From positions 3,135,776-3,199,775 of the forward strand of contig NZ_KB217478.1 in the NCBI RefSeq assembly GCF_000331305.1: a stretch of 64,000 bases of DNA, written 5' to 3'. The notes beneath the pieces are model-generated. The model had not been told where the DNA came from, did not search any database, and was given only the letters and a program-made list of their open reading frames with translations. A program made the position numbers and the translations under genes. This DNA comes from Calothrix sp. PCC 7103. Lineage in GTDB: Bacteria; Cyanobacteriota; Cyanobacteriia; Cyanobacteriales; Nostocaceae. Position 1 is the first letter of the stretch; each line of letters starts with the position of its first letter. Of the stretch, positions 47,145 to 56,464 are shown one piece after another.

Positions 47145-49457
47145 ATGGGAACACAAATACCGACAAAGCAAAATGGCGCCTCAAAGGTTAAAAATCCTTA
47201 CTCTACAGCACGCGAAGCTTTTTGGGCAATTAAAAAGCCAGAAGAAGAAGAAAACTCTATATTCATCCCAGCTTTGGGAGTTCTGCGTCGTCGAGCCTGG
47301 TTAATCGCAGTGGTAACAGTGGCAGTAGCAGCAACTTCAACTGTGTGGTCAGCAACGCGGACACCCAAGTATGAAGGTCGGTTTCAAATAATGGTGGAAC
47401 CATTGAAAACTACTGATAGCGAACTATTGAAGTTATTATCTAAAACACTTCAACAGAACGTAAATGAGATTACCAAGCAAAACACAACAGCGTTAGACTA
47501 TAACGCTTTAATGGAGGTACTTAAGAGTCCCAAGTTAATTGGCCCAGTTGTTAAAGAATTAAGAACTGAGTTTCCAGATATCAACTACGACCAATTAGTT
47601 GGTTCCGATGTAGCAGGTAAGACACCAGCTAACCGTGAAGGTACGCTATTAATGACGCGGATTGCGAAAGGAAAAGATGAATCGCGTGTAATTGAAGTCC
47701 GCTTCCGTGATAAGAATCCACAGAAAATTGAGTCTGTATTACAAGAAGTATCTCAAGCTTATCGCAAGTATAGTATCGAACAGCAGCAATCTAGTTTGCG
47801 ACAAGGTATGAAATTTGTCGAGCAGCAAGTACCAAAGTTGCAAATGCGCGTCAGCACACTCCAAGGACAACTTCAAGCATTTCAACAGCGTTACAATTTT
47901 TACAACCCGCAGCTACAAGGTGAGCAGTTGTTAAACCGACTAGATAATATTAAAGTACAACGTCTGGAAACCGAGCGAAAATTTTTAGAAGCACGGTCAT
48001 TATATACATCACTGCAAGGGCAATTAGGAATGTCACAAAGTGATGCAATCGCTGCTAGTGCTTTATCGGAGTCCCCCCAATATCAACAACTACTAACTCG
48101 TATTCGAGAACTTGATGCTCAAATCGCTGCCCAGTCAGTGCGATATCAAGAAGCAAGTCCCGTGATGCGAAGTTTACGAGAACAGCGCGAAAAACTCCTA
48201 CCATTATTACAGCAAGAAGAACAATTAGCATTGGGCAACCGTACAGGTGCAAGATTTCCATCATCCGTTGCCACCTATCAAAATACAGTACGACGTGATT
48301 TAACCAAGCAACTTGCTGACAGCACCAATCAAATGCAGTCACTAGATGCGAGTTTGCGTGCATTGACCCAAGCTGAGTATCAACTTAACCAACAAATCAA
48401 CCAATATCCGCAAGTCGCACGTCAGTACGCAAATTTACAGCGCGATTTACAAATAGCCACCGATACCCAAAATCAACTGCTTGCAAGACAAGAAGCTTTG
48501 CGAGTTGATGTCGCACAACAAGAAGTTCCTTGGGAGATAATAATGCCTCCAACCTTGCCGCGTGACAAGCAAGGTCGCTTAGTTCCTGCTTCACCCGCTC
48601 CCTCGCAAAACATTATGCTGGGTGGAATTGCTGGCTTACTTCTTGGTACAGGCGCCGCATTTGTGCTAGAAAATTTAAAAAATGTTTTCCATGACCCAGA
48701 AGAAATAAAGCGCACAGCAAAATTACCTATTATTGGTGCCATACCTTTTTGTCGAAACATTTCCACTCCCGCAATCGGCAATGTCGTAAAATTTAACGTT
48801 AAAGATAAAGAACAGACAGAATCAAACCTTGCTTTGAAGCAAAACGATAAAAACGCGGTTTTCACGCAAGCATTCTGTTCGCTTTATAACCGCGTACAAT
48901 CCATGAGCCAAGAAATGCCACTTCGTACAATATCTGTAACATCTACAACATCAGGTGAAGGTAGAACTACTGTTGCAGTTAACCTGGCGCAGATAGCAGC
49001 AGAAGCAGGGCAAAGAGTTTTACTTGTTGATGCTGATTTACGACATCCACAAGTTCATACTCAATTAGGCATACCAAATACTGAAGGATTAAGCGAAGTA
49101 CTTTCACAAGGGTTAGACATAAAAGACTCTGTTCAGCAATTACCAAGAGAAGACAACTTATATGTGTTGACTGCGGGTAAAGCAAAAGCCAACCCAAACA
49201 AATTATTCACCTCTAGCCAAATGGATAATTTTGTTGAACTATCACGCACACATTTCGACTTAGTGATTTATGACACACCGAATATGTTAGGGCGATTAGA
49301 TACAAACGCCTTGATAAATCACTCTGATGGTATACTACTTGTCGTTGGACTAGGTAAAACAAGACGCCCTAACTTTAAACAAGTAATAGAGGAGTTAAAA
49401 TCCGGACGAATAGGAATTTTAGGAATGGTGACAAATAGTTTGGATTCATTAAAGTGA
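47145..49457 (+). CDS. Wzc-like polysaccharide co-polymerase with altered Walker A
   Basis: The 770-residue protein has an N-terminal helix (about 52-70), a long periplasmic chain-length-determinant region with coiled coil (200-460), a second helix near 489-510, and a cytosolic ATPase domain related to bacterial tyrosine kinases. In that domain the Walker A is SGEGRTT, with Arg607 where the family has the catalytic lysine. Walker A' VLLVDADLRHP and the Walker B LVIYDTPNML remain. There is no tyrosine cluster at the C-terminus (MVTNSLDSLK). It probably still controls chain length, but kinase activity is doubtful. It overlaps wzx by 4 bp. Confidence 0.88.
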   Translation: MGTQIPTKQNGASKVKNPYSTAREAFWAIKKPEEEENSIFIPALGVLRRRAWLIAVVTVAVAATSTVWSATRTPKYEGRFQIMVEPLKTTDSELLKLLSKTLQQNVNEITKQNTTALDYNALMEVLKSPKLIGPVVKELRTEFPDINYDQLVGSDVAGKTPANREGTLLMTRIAKGKDESRVIEVRFRDKNPQKIESVLQEVSQAYRKYSIEQQQSSLRQGMKFVEQQVPKLQMRVSTLQGQLQAFQQRYNFYNPQLQGEQLLNRLDNIKVQRLETERKFLEARSLYTSLQGQLGMSQSDAIAASALSESPQYQQLLTRIRELDAQIAAQSVRYQEASPVMRSLREQREKLLPLLQQEEQLALGNRTGARFPSSVATYQNTVRRDLTKQLADSTNQMQSLDASLRALTQAEYQLNQQINQYPQVARQYANLQRDLQIATDTQNQLLARQEALRVDVAQQEVPWEIIMPPTLPRDKQGRLVPASPAPSQNIMLGGIAGLLLGTGAAFVLENLKNVFHDPEEIKRTAKLPIIGAIPFCRNISTPAIGNVVKFNVKDKEQTESNLALKQNDKNAVFTQAFCSLYNRVQSMSQEMPLRTISVTSTTSGEGRTTVAVNLAQIAAEAGQRVLLVDADLRHPQVHTQLGIPNTEGLSEVLSQGLDIKDSVQQLPREDNLYVLTAGKAKANPNKLFTSSQMDNFVELSRTHFDLVIYDTPNMLGRLDTNALINHSDGILLVVGLGKTRRPNFKQVIEELKSGRIGILGMVTNSLDSLK

Positions 49458-50722
49458 GTGTCATTCAAAATCTAATTGCACAAATTCAAAACAAGCTATC
49501 AAACCAGTTCCTGCGTAACCTAAGCTGGTTGGGAATGGCGGAAATTATCTATCGTATTTTCCGCTTATTGCTCGTTGCCATCATGGCTAGGTTTTTAAGT
49601 GACTATGACTATGGCTTAGGCGCTATAGTCTTAATGGTACGAGAATTTGCCATTAATTTTAGTAACTTAGGCATTGGTGCCAAAATAATTCAAGCCGAAG
49701 AAAAAGAGTTAAAACAACTATGTGACTCAGCGTACTGGTTAAACTGGGTAATTTTTGGTAGCTTGTTCGTAATTCAATGCCTTGTTGCATTTCCAATTGC
49801 CTGGGTAAAAAATACTCCGGAAGTTATTTTACCTATTTGCGTATCAGGAATTGCTTATTTAATTTGGCCTGTTACTAGCATTCAGAAAACTTTAATTCAA
49901 AGAGAAAACCGCTTCAAAATAATTGCATTTACCGATAGTCTACAATTTTCTTTAGCAAGTATTGTATCTGGTTTATTCGCCATTATGGGTTTAGGAGTAT
50001 GGGCATTTGCATTACCCCCTGTCATAATTGCTCCAATGGAAGTTATTATTTATAACAGATACCATAACTGGCGAATCAAAACTGGTTTTACAACCAAGTA
50101 TTGGCGCTCAATTTGGAAATTTGGTAGAAATATTTTAGCCATAGGTTTATTCAAAACGCTACGGAATAACTTAGATTACTTAATAATATTTAATTTTCTC
50201 GGAGTCAAAGAACTAGGAATATACTTCTTTGGTTTTAACGCTGGTTTAGGAATTAGTTTAAGTATTATTAATGCCGTAAACTCTGCCATTTTACCACATT
50301 TATGTGCAGTACGCTCTGAAATTAATGAACTTAAAAAAACTTACTTTCATAGTCTTAAAATAATTGCGCTAATTATTTTCCCTTTCGTATTACTACAATC
50401 AACTCTGGCGCCGTTTTATGTGCCAATAGTTTTCGGACAAAACCGGGTGAATGCGATTCCCATTATCATTATAGTGTGTTTATCAGCACTTCCACGACCT
50501 TTTGCAGATGCAGCTTCTCAGCTACTAGTTGCAGTCGGTAAACCAAATATAGACTTGCGCTGGAACGTTATATTTACTTTAATATTTGGAGTCACGTTGC
50601 TGGTTGGCGCCAAATTTTCAATACTTGGAGTCGCAATAGCCGTTTTGTGGGCACACGTTACCTGTTTACCCTTATTTTCCCTTTGGGTAACACAGCATGT
50701 TTTTGGAAAAAAATTAAATTAA
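49454..50722 (+). CDS. Wzx-type oligosaccharide flippase
   Basis: The 422-residue protein has about twelve transmembrane helices in the polysaccharide-transporter (MOP) fold, including the N-terminal LGMAEIIYRIFRLLLVAIMA and TSIQKTLIQRENRFKIIAF typical of the Wzx/RfbX group. It would flip undecaprenyl-linked units across the inner membrane for the polymerase encoded divergently. The start is GTG at 49454, in a 4-base overlap with the stop of the Wzc-like gene, which implies coupled translation. Confidence 0.9.
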   Translation: MSVIQNLIAQIQNKLSNQFLRNLSWLGMAEIIYRIFRLLLVAIMARFLSDYDYGLGAIVLMVREFAINFSNLGIGAKIIQAEEKELKQLCDSAYWLNWVIFGSLFVIQCLVAFPIAWVKNTPEVILPICVSGIAYLIWPVTSIQKTLIQRENRFKIIAFTDSLQFSLASIVSGLFAIMGLGVWAFALPPVIIAPMEVIIYNRYHNWRIKTGFTTKYWRSIWKFGRNILAIGLFKTLRNNLDYLIIFNFLGVKELGIYFFGFNAGLGISLSIINAVNSAILPHLCAVRSEINELKKTYFHSLKIIALIIFPFVLLQSTLAPFYVPIVFGQNRVNAIPIIIIVCLSALPRPFADAASQLLVAVGKPNIDLRWNVIFTLIFGVTLLVGAKFSILGVAIAVLWAHVTCLPLFSLWVTQHVFGKKLN

Positions 50723-51152
50723 ACATCTGAGAGTAGAATGGATATTTTGTAGAATGGGCATCCCTGCCTGTTCTATATTACATATTAGTCAAAATATATA
50801 CTCAAACACAAAATAAAAACTCGACTTTTGCACAATATAAATACTGAATATCAAGTATCCGCTCATAAAATAATACCAGTACAGAGATTGAGTTACTTCT
50901 CGCAAAACATCTACAATTAGGGCTTTTATGTAATGTGTTTGTGGTACTACGCGCTTAAAGCAACTTAGTACTACTGGTTAAGTTAACCAGTAGTACTTTC
51001 AGTTTCTGTCCCTATTCTAAAAGGGAACCCATTACCTAGAAAATTTCTAGAAAAAATCTTCCTGACTTCGATGCCAAGCTTACAATTTTAATGATGGTGG
51101 CTTGTGCCACCCTACTTGTTAAATAAAATAAATCATCCGTTACATCCGTTTA
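50723..51152. other. Convergent gap with repeat-like sequences
   Basis: Contains a degenerate GGGCATCCCTGCC element near 50756, the long palindrome at 50967-50997, and GGTGGCTTGTGCCACC near 51096 (a short hairpin). No coding sequence is seen. These hairpins could end transcripts arriving from both sides. Confidence 0.55.
50967..50997. repeat. Perfect 31-bp palindrome
   Basis: AGTACTACTGGTTAA is followed by one G and then its exact reverse complement. There is no T tract on either side (TTTC on the right), so it is not a standard terminator. It lies between convergent genes. No second copy was noticed in the window. Confidence 0.85.
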
Positions 51153-52100
51153 TCATCCGTTGCCAAGACTACGAATAGCTTCTACAACTTGCTGTGAAAT
51201 AAAGGGTAAAATATCGCGACTTTGGGCTTGGGGTTTTCCTTCGGTAAATACAATCAATAAATAAGGGCGTAAATCTGGAATTTCTATATAAGCTGCATCA
51301 TGACGTACTTGGCTTGTCCATCCTGCTTTCGACCAAATTTGTGCATTCTCAGGAAGTCCGGCGCCTAAAAAACCAGTTATTTGGTCTTCTTCGACTTCTT
51401 GAGGTAATAATTCTGGCTTAATATCGCGCTTCATTAACTTCATCATCGCAGTTCCGCGCGTGCTTGAAACAGCTACCCCACCAACAATACTGTGTAATAA
51501 CCTAGCTGTTGCGTTAGTTGTTAACATATTGCGATTTTCAAGCATTTGCCCGTAAAACGCGCGCTCACGCCCATATGGTCCATCGCACCAAGTTTTTTGA
51601 CAAACATTTATATCGCCTAATTCATCCCAACCCAAAGACTGATAATATCTATTGACTATTAAACGTTGATATTTCCAAGTGTCAAATGGGCCGGGTGGAA
51701 GTTCTGGGCCAGAAGTCGTACCGCTAAGTATATCCATTACTAAGCTAGTTGCATCGTTGCTAGAATCAACAATCATGTCGCGCATTGCCCGTTCTAACTC
51801 TTTCGACTCTCCTGTCATGCCTTTTTCTAACCATTCGTGTGCAGCTACTAGATAAAATAACTTCACGACACTGGCAGGATACACACGTTCTCTTCCGCGA
51901 TAAGTAAATCCACGCACAGGATGATTCCAAAAAGCATCTGGTGTTAGTGCCCCACCAGTATTTACAAGTACGGGCGGGTCGTAGACAATCCAAGTCAGTG
52001 CAATTTGTTCACGGGCGAGTGTTGAAAATTGAGAAAAAGTAGTCTCTAAAACACTTTGCCCAAGTTGTTCTAATTGTTCGTCTGTACTGAAAAAGTTCAT
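51153..52100 (-). CDS. Class A beta-lactamase-fold serine hydrolase
   Basis: I start at ATG 52100; an upstream ATG at 52133 would reach into the divergent gene. The 315-residue protein carries the SxxK motif as YPASVVKLFYL (Ser77, Lys80), an SxN motif in DSSNDATSL and a KTG-like WSKAGW with Ala in place of Thr. These place it in the beta-lactamase/PBP-like superfamily. No signal peptide is visible, so unlike true beta-lactamases it may act in the cytoplasm. Its start is 15 bp from the start of a divergent NlpC/P60 gene, suggesting a joint role in muropeptide handling, which is inference. Confidence 0.85.
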   Translation of the reverse strand: MNFFSTDEQLEQLGQSVLETTFSQFSTLAREQIALTWIVYDPPVLVNTGGALTPDAFWNHPVRGFTYRGRERVYPASVVKLFYLVAAHEWLEKGMTGESKELERAMRDMIVDSSNDATSLVMDILSGTTSGPELPPGPFDTWKYQRLIVNRYYQSLGWDELGDINVCQKTWCDGPYGRERAFYGQMLENRNMLTTNATARLLHSIVGGVAVSSTRGTAMMKLMKRDIKPELLPQEVEEDQITGFLGAGLPENAQIWSKAGWTSQVRHDAAYIEIPDLRPYLLIVFTEGKPQAQSRDILPFISQQVVEAIRSLGNG

Positions 52101-52115
52101 TTTTTTGTTTTTAAT

Positions 52116-52805
52116 ATGGAATCTAAAACCCAAAATCAGTTGTATCGGGATGAGTACAAATGTCTAGCTGACTTAAATGTATATGATTCCCCTGAATGCT
52201 CTCGACTTGCAACGCAAGCAGCAGCAGGACGACATCTAAAATTTACATCAAATCAGGATACAGCTATTAAGGTACTTTTGTGTGAAGATAATTACCCTGG
52301 CTGGTTAGCAGTTTCAGATTTAAATTTACTACAACCAGCTAATATACCTTACCAACCTCAAACATTTGCAGAAGAAGATATTAAAAAATTTTTGCCACAG
52401 GTAATTGACTTTACCCACCATGCTATGCAGCAACCTAATTACTACTTATGGGGTGGTACAGTAGCACCAAATTATGATTGTTCAGGTTTGATGCAAGCTG
52501 CTTTTGCATCGGTAGGGGTTCGTCTTCCTCGTGATGCCTATCAACAGGAAGCTTTTTTATTACCTATTAATGTTTCACAATTAGAACCAGGAGATTTAGT
52601 ATTCTTTGGAACTCCCCAAAAAGCAACACATGTGGGACTCTATTTAGGTGATGGTCGCTATATCCATAGTTCTGGAAAAGAGCAAGGACGTAATGGGATT
52701 GGTATTGATATCCTCTCGGAACAAGGGGATGCTGTTAGCCAGTCATATTATAAACAGCTGCGCGGCGCCGGTAGGGTTATTAAGAGTTTTGAGGGATTGG
52801 TATGA
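52116..52805 (+). CDS. NlpC/P60-family peptidoglycan endopeptidase
   Basis: I start at ATG 52116 (MESKTQNQLYRDEYKCLADL). The 229-residue protein has an N-terminal SH3-like domain (residues 10-75) and a C-terminal NlpC/P60 domain with catalytic Cys in YDCSGLMQAAF and His in ATHVGLYLGDGRYIHSSG. Structurally known cyanobacterial relatives are gamma-D-Glu-diaminopimelate endopeptidases that recycle wall peptides. There is no signal peptide, which fits a cytosolic recycling role. It overlaps the next gene by 4 bp and lies 15 bp from a divergent beta-lactamase-fold gene. Confidence 0.92.
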   Translation: MESKTQNQLYRDEYKCLADLNVYDSPECSRLATQAAAGRHLKFTSNQDTAIKVLLCEDNYPGWLAVSDLNLLQPANIPYQPQTFAEEDIKKFLPQVIDFTHHAMQQPNYYLWGGTVAPNYDCSGLMQAAFASVGVRLPRDAYQQEAFLLPINVSQLEPGDLVFFGTPQKATHVGLYLGDGRYIHSSGKEQGRNGIGIDILSEQGDAVSQSYYKQLRGAGRVIKSFEGLV

Positions 52806-53812
52806 GGAGTGGGTTCATTTCGGAATTAATGATTGGGCAAAATGGGGTTTCGCCAATTGTTCCTGATGTGTCAATAGTGGCGCCAGTGTACAATGAAGTC
52901 GAAAGCATCCCCCATTTACTCGATGCTATTACGTCTGTTTTTATACACAGTGAATTAAGTTATGAAATTATTTTGGTAGACGATGGTTCTACTGATGGGT
53001 CAGCGCAGTTACTTAAGCAACAAGCACAAACTCGCAATGACTTAAGAGCAGTAATTTTACGCCGTAACTACGGACAAACTGCGGCGATGGCTGCTGGTTT
53101 TAATCATGCACTAGGTAAATCAATTGTAACATTAGATGCCGATTTGCAAAATGACCCAGCCGATATACCGTTACTGTTAGCAAAGCTTGACGAAGGCTAT
53201 GATATGGTTAGTGGTTGGCGCCAAAAACGTCAAGATAAAGCTTTAACAAGGTTGCTGCCTTCCAAAATTGCTAACTGGATAATTCGTCGCATCACTGGAG
53301 TACGAATTCATGATTATGGCTGTTCGCTCAAAGCATACCGCACAGAACTTGTAGCGGATATGAATTTATATGGCGAATTGCATCGTTTTTTACCAGCTTT
53401 AGCGTATATCGAAGGCGCCCGTATTGCGGAAATGCCCGTTAGACATCATGCTCGACGTTTTGGTAGTAGTAAATATGGACTGTCAAGAACTTTCAGAGTC
53501 ATGATGGACTTACTTACTATAGCCTTTATGAAAAAGTTTCTTACCCGTCCCATGCACGTGTTTGGACTATTCGGACTTGGTTCAATTGTATCGGGTGGCG
53601 CCATTAGTATTTATTTAACTTTTGTCAAATTAGTATTTAACGAGGATATTGGAAATCGCCCATTATTAATTTTAGCCGTACTGCTTCTTGTTACAGGTGT
53701 ACAGTTATTTTCATTTGGTTTACTCGCAGAACTACTAATGCGTACCTACCACGAGTCACAAGGACGACCCATATACCGTGTGAGGGAAGTTGTAACAAAA
53801 GATGTGAAGTAA
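52802..53812 (+). CDS. DPM1/GtrB-type GT2 glycosyltransferase
   Basis: The 336-residue protein starts its GT-A domain at VSIVAPVYNEVESIPHLLDA and shows VDDGSTDGS, LDADLQNDPADIP and YGCSLKAYR, as in polyprenyl-phosphate glucosyl/mannosyl transferases. Two C-terminal helices (VFGLFGLGSIVSGGAISIYL and LLILAVLLLVTGVQLF) anchor it. It should make polyprenyl-phosphate-linked sugars for transfer outside the membrane. ATGA overlap with the NlpC/P60 gene indicates an operon. An MFS gene follows 47 bp later. Confidence 0.92.
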   Translation: MRSGFISELMIGQNGVSPIVPDVSIVAPVYNEVESIPHLLDAITSVFIHSELSYEIILVDDGSTDGSAQLLKQQAQTRNDLRAVILRRNYGQTAAMAAGFNHALGKSIVTLDADLQNDPADIPLLLAKLDEGYDMVSGWRQKRQDKALTRLLPSKIANWIIRRITGVRIHDYGCSLKAYRTELVADMNLYGELHRFLPALAYIEGARIAEMPVRHHARRFGSSKYGLSRTFRVMMDLLTIAFMKKFLTRPMHVFGLFGLGSIVSGGAISIYLTFVKLVFNEDIGNRPLLILAVLLLVTGVQLFSFGLLAELLMRTYHESQGRPIYRVREVVTKDVK

Positions 53813-53859
53813 TGTAACAATAAAGGGATTAATTCTTAATTCCTCCAAACGCATCTACC

Positions 53860-55101
53860 GTGGACGCTTTACACACATTTGATTCAAAATTGCGCCGTAA
53901 CCTGCTGGTATTATTTGCAGCAGGTTTATTATTCTGGTCAAGTATGGCTTCGCTGTTGCCAACACTGCCCTTGTATATACAGCATATTGGAGCAACTAAG
54001 CAGCAAATTGGAGTGACGATGGGCAGTTTTGCTATCGGTTTGTTGCTGTTTCGTCCCTATTTGGGAAAATTAGCTGACGAACGGGGACGTAAAATAGTAC
54101 TAATTATTGGTGTGTTAGCTGCTGCTTTGGCGCCACTTGGTTATACAATTGCAACATCAGTACCTGTGTTAATGGCATTACGCGCGTTTCACGGTATTAG
54201 CATTGCTGCGTTTGCAACTGCCTTCAGTGCCTTGGTTACAGATATTGCACCTAGTAAGGTTCGGGGTGAAATTCTAGGTTATATGAGTTTGGTTAACCCC
54301 ATTGGTATGGCAATAGGTCCAGCAATAGGTGGTTATTTACAAGAATCTGCTGGATATGTACCTTTATTTTTACTTGCAACTACACTAGCTACACTGTCAT
54401 TACTTTGTACATCACAAGTTGTGACTCCACCTTTAGCGACACCGATCTCAGGTGAAACAAATAATGGTAAATATAAATTTTGGCAAATTTTACTAAGTCC
54501 AAGAGTCCGAGTTCCAACCATTGTGATGCTGCTTGTTGGACTAGCATTTGGAACCATCAGTACATTTGTGCCTTTATTTCTCAAATCTACTCAAGTGGAT
54601 TTGAATGCAGGATTGTTTTACACCGCAGCAGCAATTACAAGTTTTAGTATTAGATTATTTACAGGCAAAACTAGCGACCGCATCGGACGAGGTTTATTTA
54701 TAACTATAGGTATTGCCTGCTATGGCATAGCAATGTTTGTATTGTGGCAAGCAAACACCGCAGTTGACTTTTTGTTAGCAGCTTTAATTCAAGGCGCCGG
54801 GGGTGGTACATTAATTCCAATGATAGTAGCGATGATGGCAGACCGTTCACTACCCCAGGAACGCGGAAGAATTTTTGCGTTGTGTATTTCGGGGTTTGAT
54901 GTTGGTATTGCGATAGCAGGCCCAGTATTAGGTTCTGTTGCGGAACAAGTTGGTTATCGCAATATGTTTGGTTTTGTAGGTGTACTGACTGTGATAGCCA
55001 TTATGATTTTCTTTACTCAGTCAAGTAAAGACCTCTATTCTTCAATGCGGTTTGCTTTAGGAAGAGGTCGGGATGCGTATACATTAAATAGTGCTGAGTA
55101 A
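53860..55101 (+). CDS. Major facilitator superfamily transporter
   Basis: The 413-residue protein has twelve likely helices in two halves. The MFS signature loop between helices 2 and 3 reads RPYLGKLADERGRKIVLIIG, with a related GKTSDRIGRGLFITIG in the second half. GTG 53860 is used as start; a weak ribosome site precedes it. The substrate cannot be read; drug-efflux-type relatives are common. It follows the GT2 gene by 47 bp and may share its transcript. An inverted repeat after the stop may end it. Confidence 0.88.
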   Translation: MDALHTFDSKLRRNLLVLFAAGLLFWSSMASLLPTLPLYIQHIGATKQQIGVTMGSFAIGLLLFRPYLGKLADERGRKIVLIIGVLAAALAPLGYTIATSVPVLMALRAFHGISIAAFATAFSALVTDIAPSKVRGEILGYMSLVNPIGMAIGPAIGGYLQESAGYVPLFLLATTLATLSLLCTSQVVTPPLATPISGETNNGKYKFWQILLSPRVRVPTIVMLLVGLAFGTISTFVPLFLKSTQVDLNAGLFYTAAAITSFSIRLFTGKTSDRIGRGLFITIGIACYGIAMFVLWQANTAVDFLLAALIQGAGGGTLIPMIVAMMADRSLPQERGRIFALCISGFDVGIAIAGPVLGSVAEQVGYRNMFGFVGVLTVIAIMIFFTQSSKDLYSSMRFALGRGRDAYTLNSAE

Positions 55102-55109
55102 AAACTGCT

Positions 55110-55149
55110 GAGTGCTGAGTGAAAAATTTCTTTTTCTTACTCAGCACTC
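55110..55149. repeat. GAGTGCTGAGT inverted repeat
   Basis: 11-bp arms GAGTGCTGAGT and ACTCAGCACTC enclose an AT-rich loop. The left arm follows further GTGCTGAGT copies that start inside the last codons of the MFS gene. It probably works as terminator between that gene and the convergent tRNA-Arg. Confidence 0.7.
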
Positions 55150-55178
55150 ACCACTTTAAACTTTACACTAATATAAAA

Positions 55179-55252
55179 CGGGCGGGAAGGGATTCGAACC
55201 CCTGACACCGTGGTCCGTAGCCACGTGCTCTAGTCCACTGAGCTACACGCCC
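55179..55252 (-). tRNA. trnR-ACG: tRNA-Arg(ACG)
   Basis: The 74-base gene on the reverse strand starts GGGCGTG, has D-arm TAGCTCAGTGGACTAGAGC, an anticodon stem CGTGG / CCACG around loop CTACGGA (anticodon ACG, read as ICG after editing), and T arm AGGGG-TTCGAAT-CCCTT. The acceptor arm has one unpaired position (T6 with C67). CCA is not encoded. Confidence 0.95.
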
Positions 55253-55303
55253 TTGCACTCACAAGAATAAATATTAGCATAGCCATTACAAAAGCACAAG
55301 CCA

Positions 55304-55792
55304 ATGAACGAAAATTTTTCTACCAACCTCAGTCACCTAGATCAGAAAGGACAAGCGCAGATGGTAGATGTCTCGGAAAAAGCGTCTACTGCGCGTACTG
55401 CTGTTGCAGTTGGACGAGTACGAATGTTAAGCGAAACGTTTGCTGCTATTGAAGCGGGTAACACACCAAAAGGTGATGTACTAGGGACTGCAAGACTTGC
55501 GGGAATAATGGCAGCGAAACAAACCGCGAACTTAATACCGCTGTGTCATCCTCTTCCGATACAGAAAGTCGAAGTTCAAATAATACCCCAACCGCAATTA
55601 CCAGGTTACGAAATTCGAGCGACCGTTAAAACCAAAGCGGAAACAGGGGTAGAGATGGAAGCATTAACAGCAGTATCCGTTGCAGCACTCACTTTATACG
55701 ATATGGCAAAAGCATTAGAAAAATCGATTCAAATAGAGTCTGTTCACTTAGTAAGCAAAACAGGTGGTAAATCTGGAGACTACGCAATATAA
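55304..55792 (+). CDS. moaC: Cyclic pyranopterin monophosphate synthase
   Basis: With MoaA this enzyme converts the GTP-derived 3',8-cyclo intermediate to cyclic pyranopterin monophosphate, the first stable precursor of molybdenum cofactor. The 162-residue length is normal. [10 protein letters not shown], then [10 protein letters not shown], and [19 protein letters not shown] with YDMAKAL are the family landmarks; the Lys and Asp of the last segment form the active site. It stands alone between tRNA-Arg and a small reverse-strand gene. Confidence 0.97.
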   Translation: MNENFSTNLSHLDQKGQAQMVDVSEKASTARTAVAVGRVRMLSETFAAIEAGNTPKGDVLGTARLAGIMAAKQTANLIPLCHPLPIQKVEVQIIPQPQLPGYEIRATVKTKAETGVEMEALTAVSVAALTLYDMAKALEKSIQIESVHLVSKTGGKSGDYAI

Positions 55793-55951
55793 GTGTAAAA
55801 TTATTTAATTGGTTCCAATACTTATGTCGATAAAAATAATTGATTATCTTAAAGGTGATAAGAGAAGAAATGAAGGGTTATTTTATAACCCCTCTAAATT
55901 TACCAACCATTATTTTAATTACACATCTCAACAATTGTAGCTTTATACAAT

Positions 55952-56146
55952 TTATTTCATGCTACTCACAGCTTGGCTAACCGCAGTAGGACTAGTATAT
56001 TCATTATCGGGTAACTGTTCTAAAACTGAGATTGCATTATCATCGGCGCCATTTTTTTGAGCTTGTTTGACCAACTTCTCTCTACTTGCTGGATAATCCA
56101 TGCCTTTTAAATGCTTTTGTAATTGAATTGGATTAATCTTAGCCAT
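55952..56146 (-). CDS. DUF2795-family small protein
   Basis: The 64-residue protein (KINPIQLQKHLKGMDYPASR, then REKLVKQAQKNGADDNAISV) is a DUF2795 domain, a small helical fold of unknown function with a conserved LKGMDYPA segment. It ends LPDNEYTSPTAVSQAVSSM. Such proteins are common in cyanobacteria and thought to be soluble. It is a lone reverse-strand gene. Confidence 0.87.
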   Translation of the reverse strand: MAKINPIQLQKHLKGMDYPASREKLVKQAQKNGADDNAISVLEQLPDNEYTSPTAVSQAVSSMK

Positions 56147-56464
56147 AAAAGCGTTTCTCTATTTAAGCAACATTCATATATTTACAAGCTAAAAAATTAA
56201 CTACCTCTACCAAAAGATAAAATAAATCAGAATTAAGTAAATAAAAACCTCATCCACTTGACTGATGAGCCGTATTTTCGGCTTTCTTAAGTTAAATATA
56301 TAGAGTCATGGTAAGACAAACAAATCAGCAAGCGATAAACGGGCAACAAAGTATACAGCAGAACCAACAAACCCAACAAAATAATCACATGCAAAGCGTT
56401 CAAAACCAGCTTTGAATCTTAGAATAGGATACAATCCTAGTTGGTAAGATTCTGAAGTATATAT
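56147..56464. other. Gene-free gap with two adjacent small hairpins
   Basis: CTCATC-CACTTGACT-GATGAG is followed at once by GCCG-TATTTT-CGGC and TTTCTT (about 56252-56289). The second hairpin with its T-rich tail could be a weak + strand terminator. The rest is AT-rich. No gene is supported; a reverse-strand frame at 56306-56593 is a shadow of the next gene. Confidence 0.45.

Noticed and set aside
55179-55252. Possible tRNA pseudogene because of an acceptor-stem mismatch
   Set aside because: All other arms are intact, and a mismatch at the same position is, as I recall, usual for this tRNA in cyanobacteria.
56259-56290. CTGATGA followed by a GCCG/CGGC hairpin, reminiscent of a hammerhead ribozyme core
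   Set aside because: The hairpin is followed by TTTC, not GAAA, and no matching outer stems were found.
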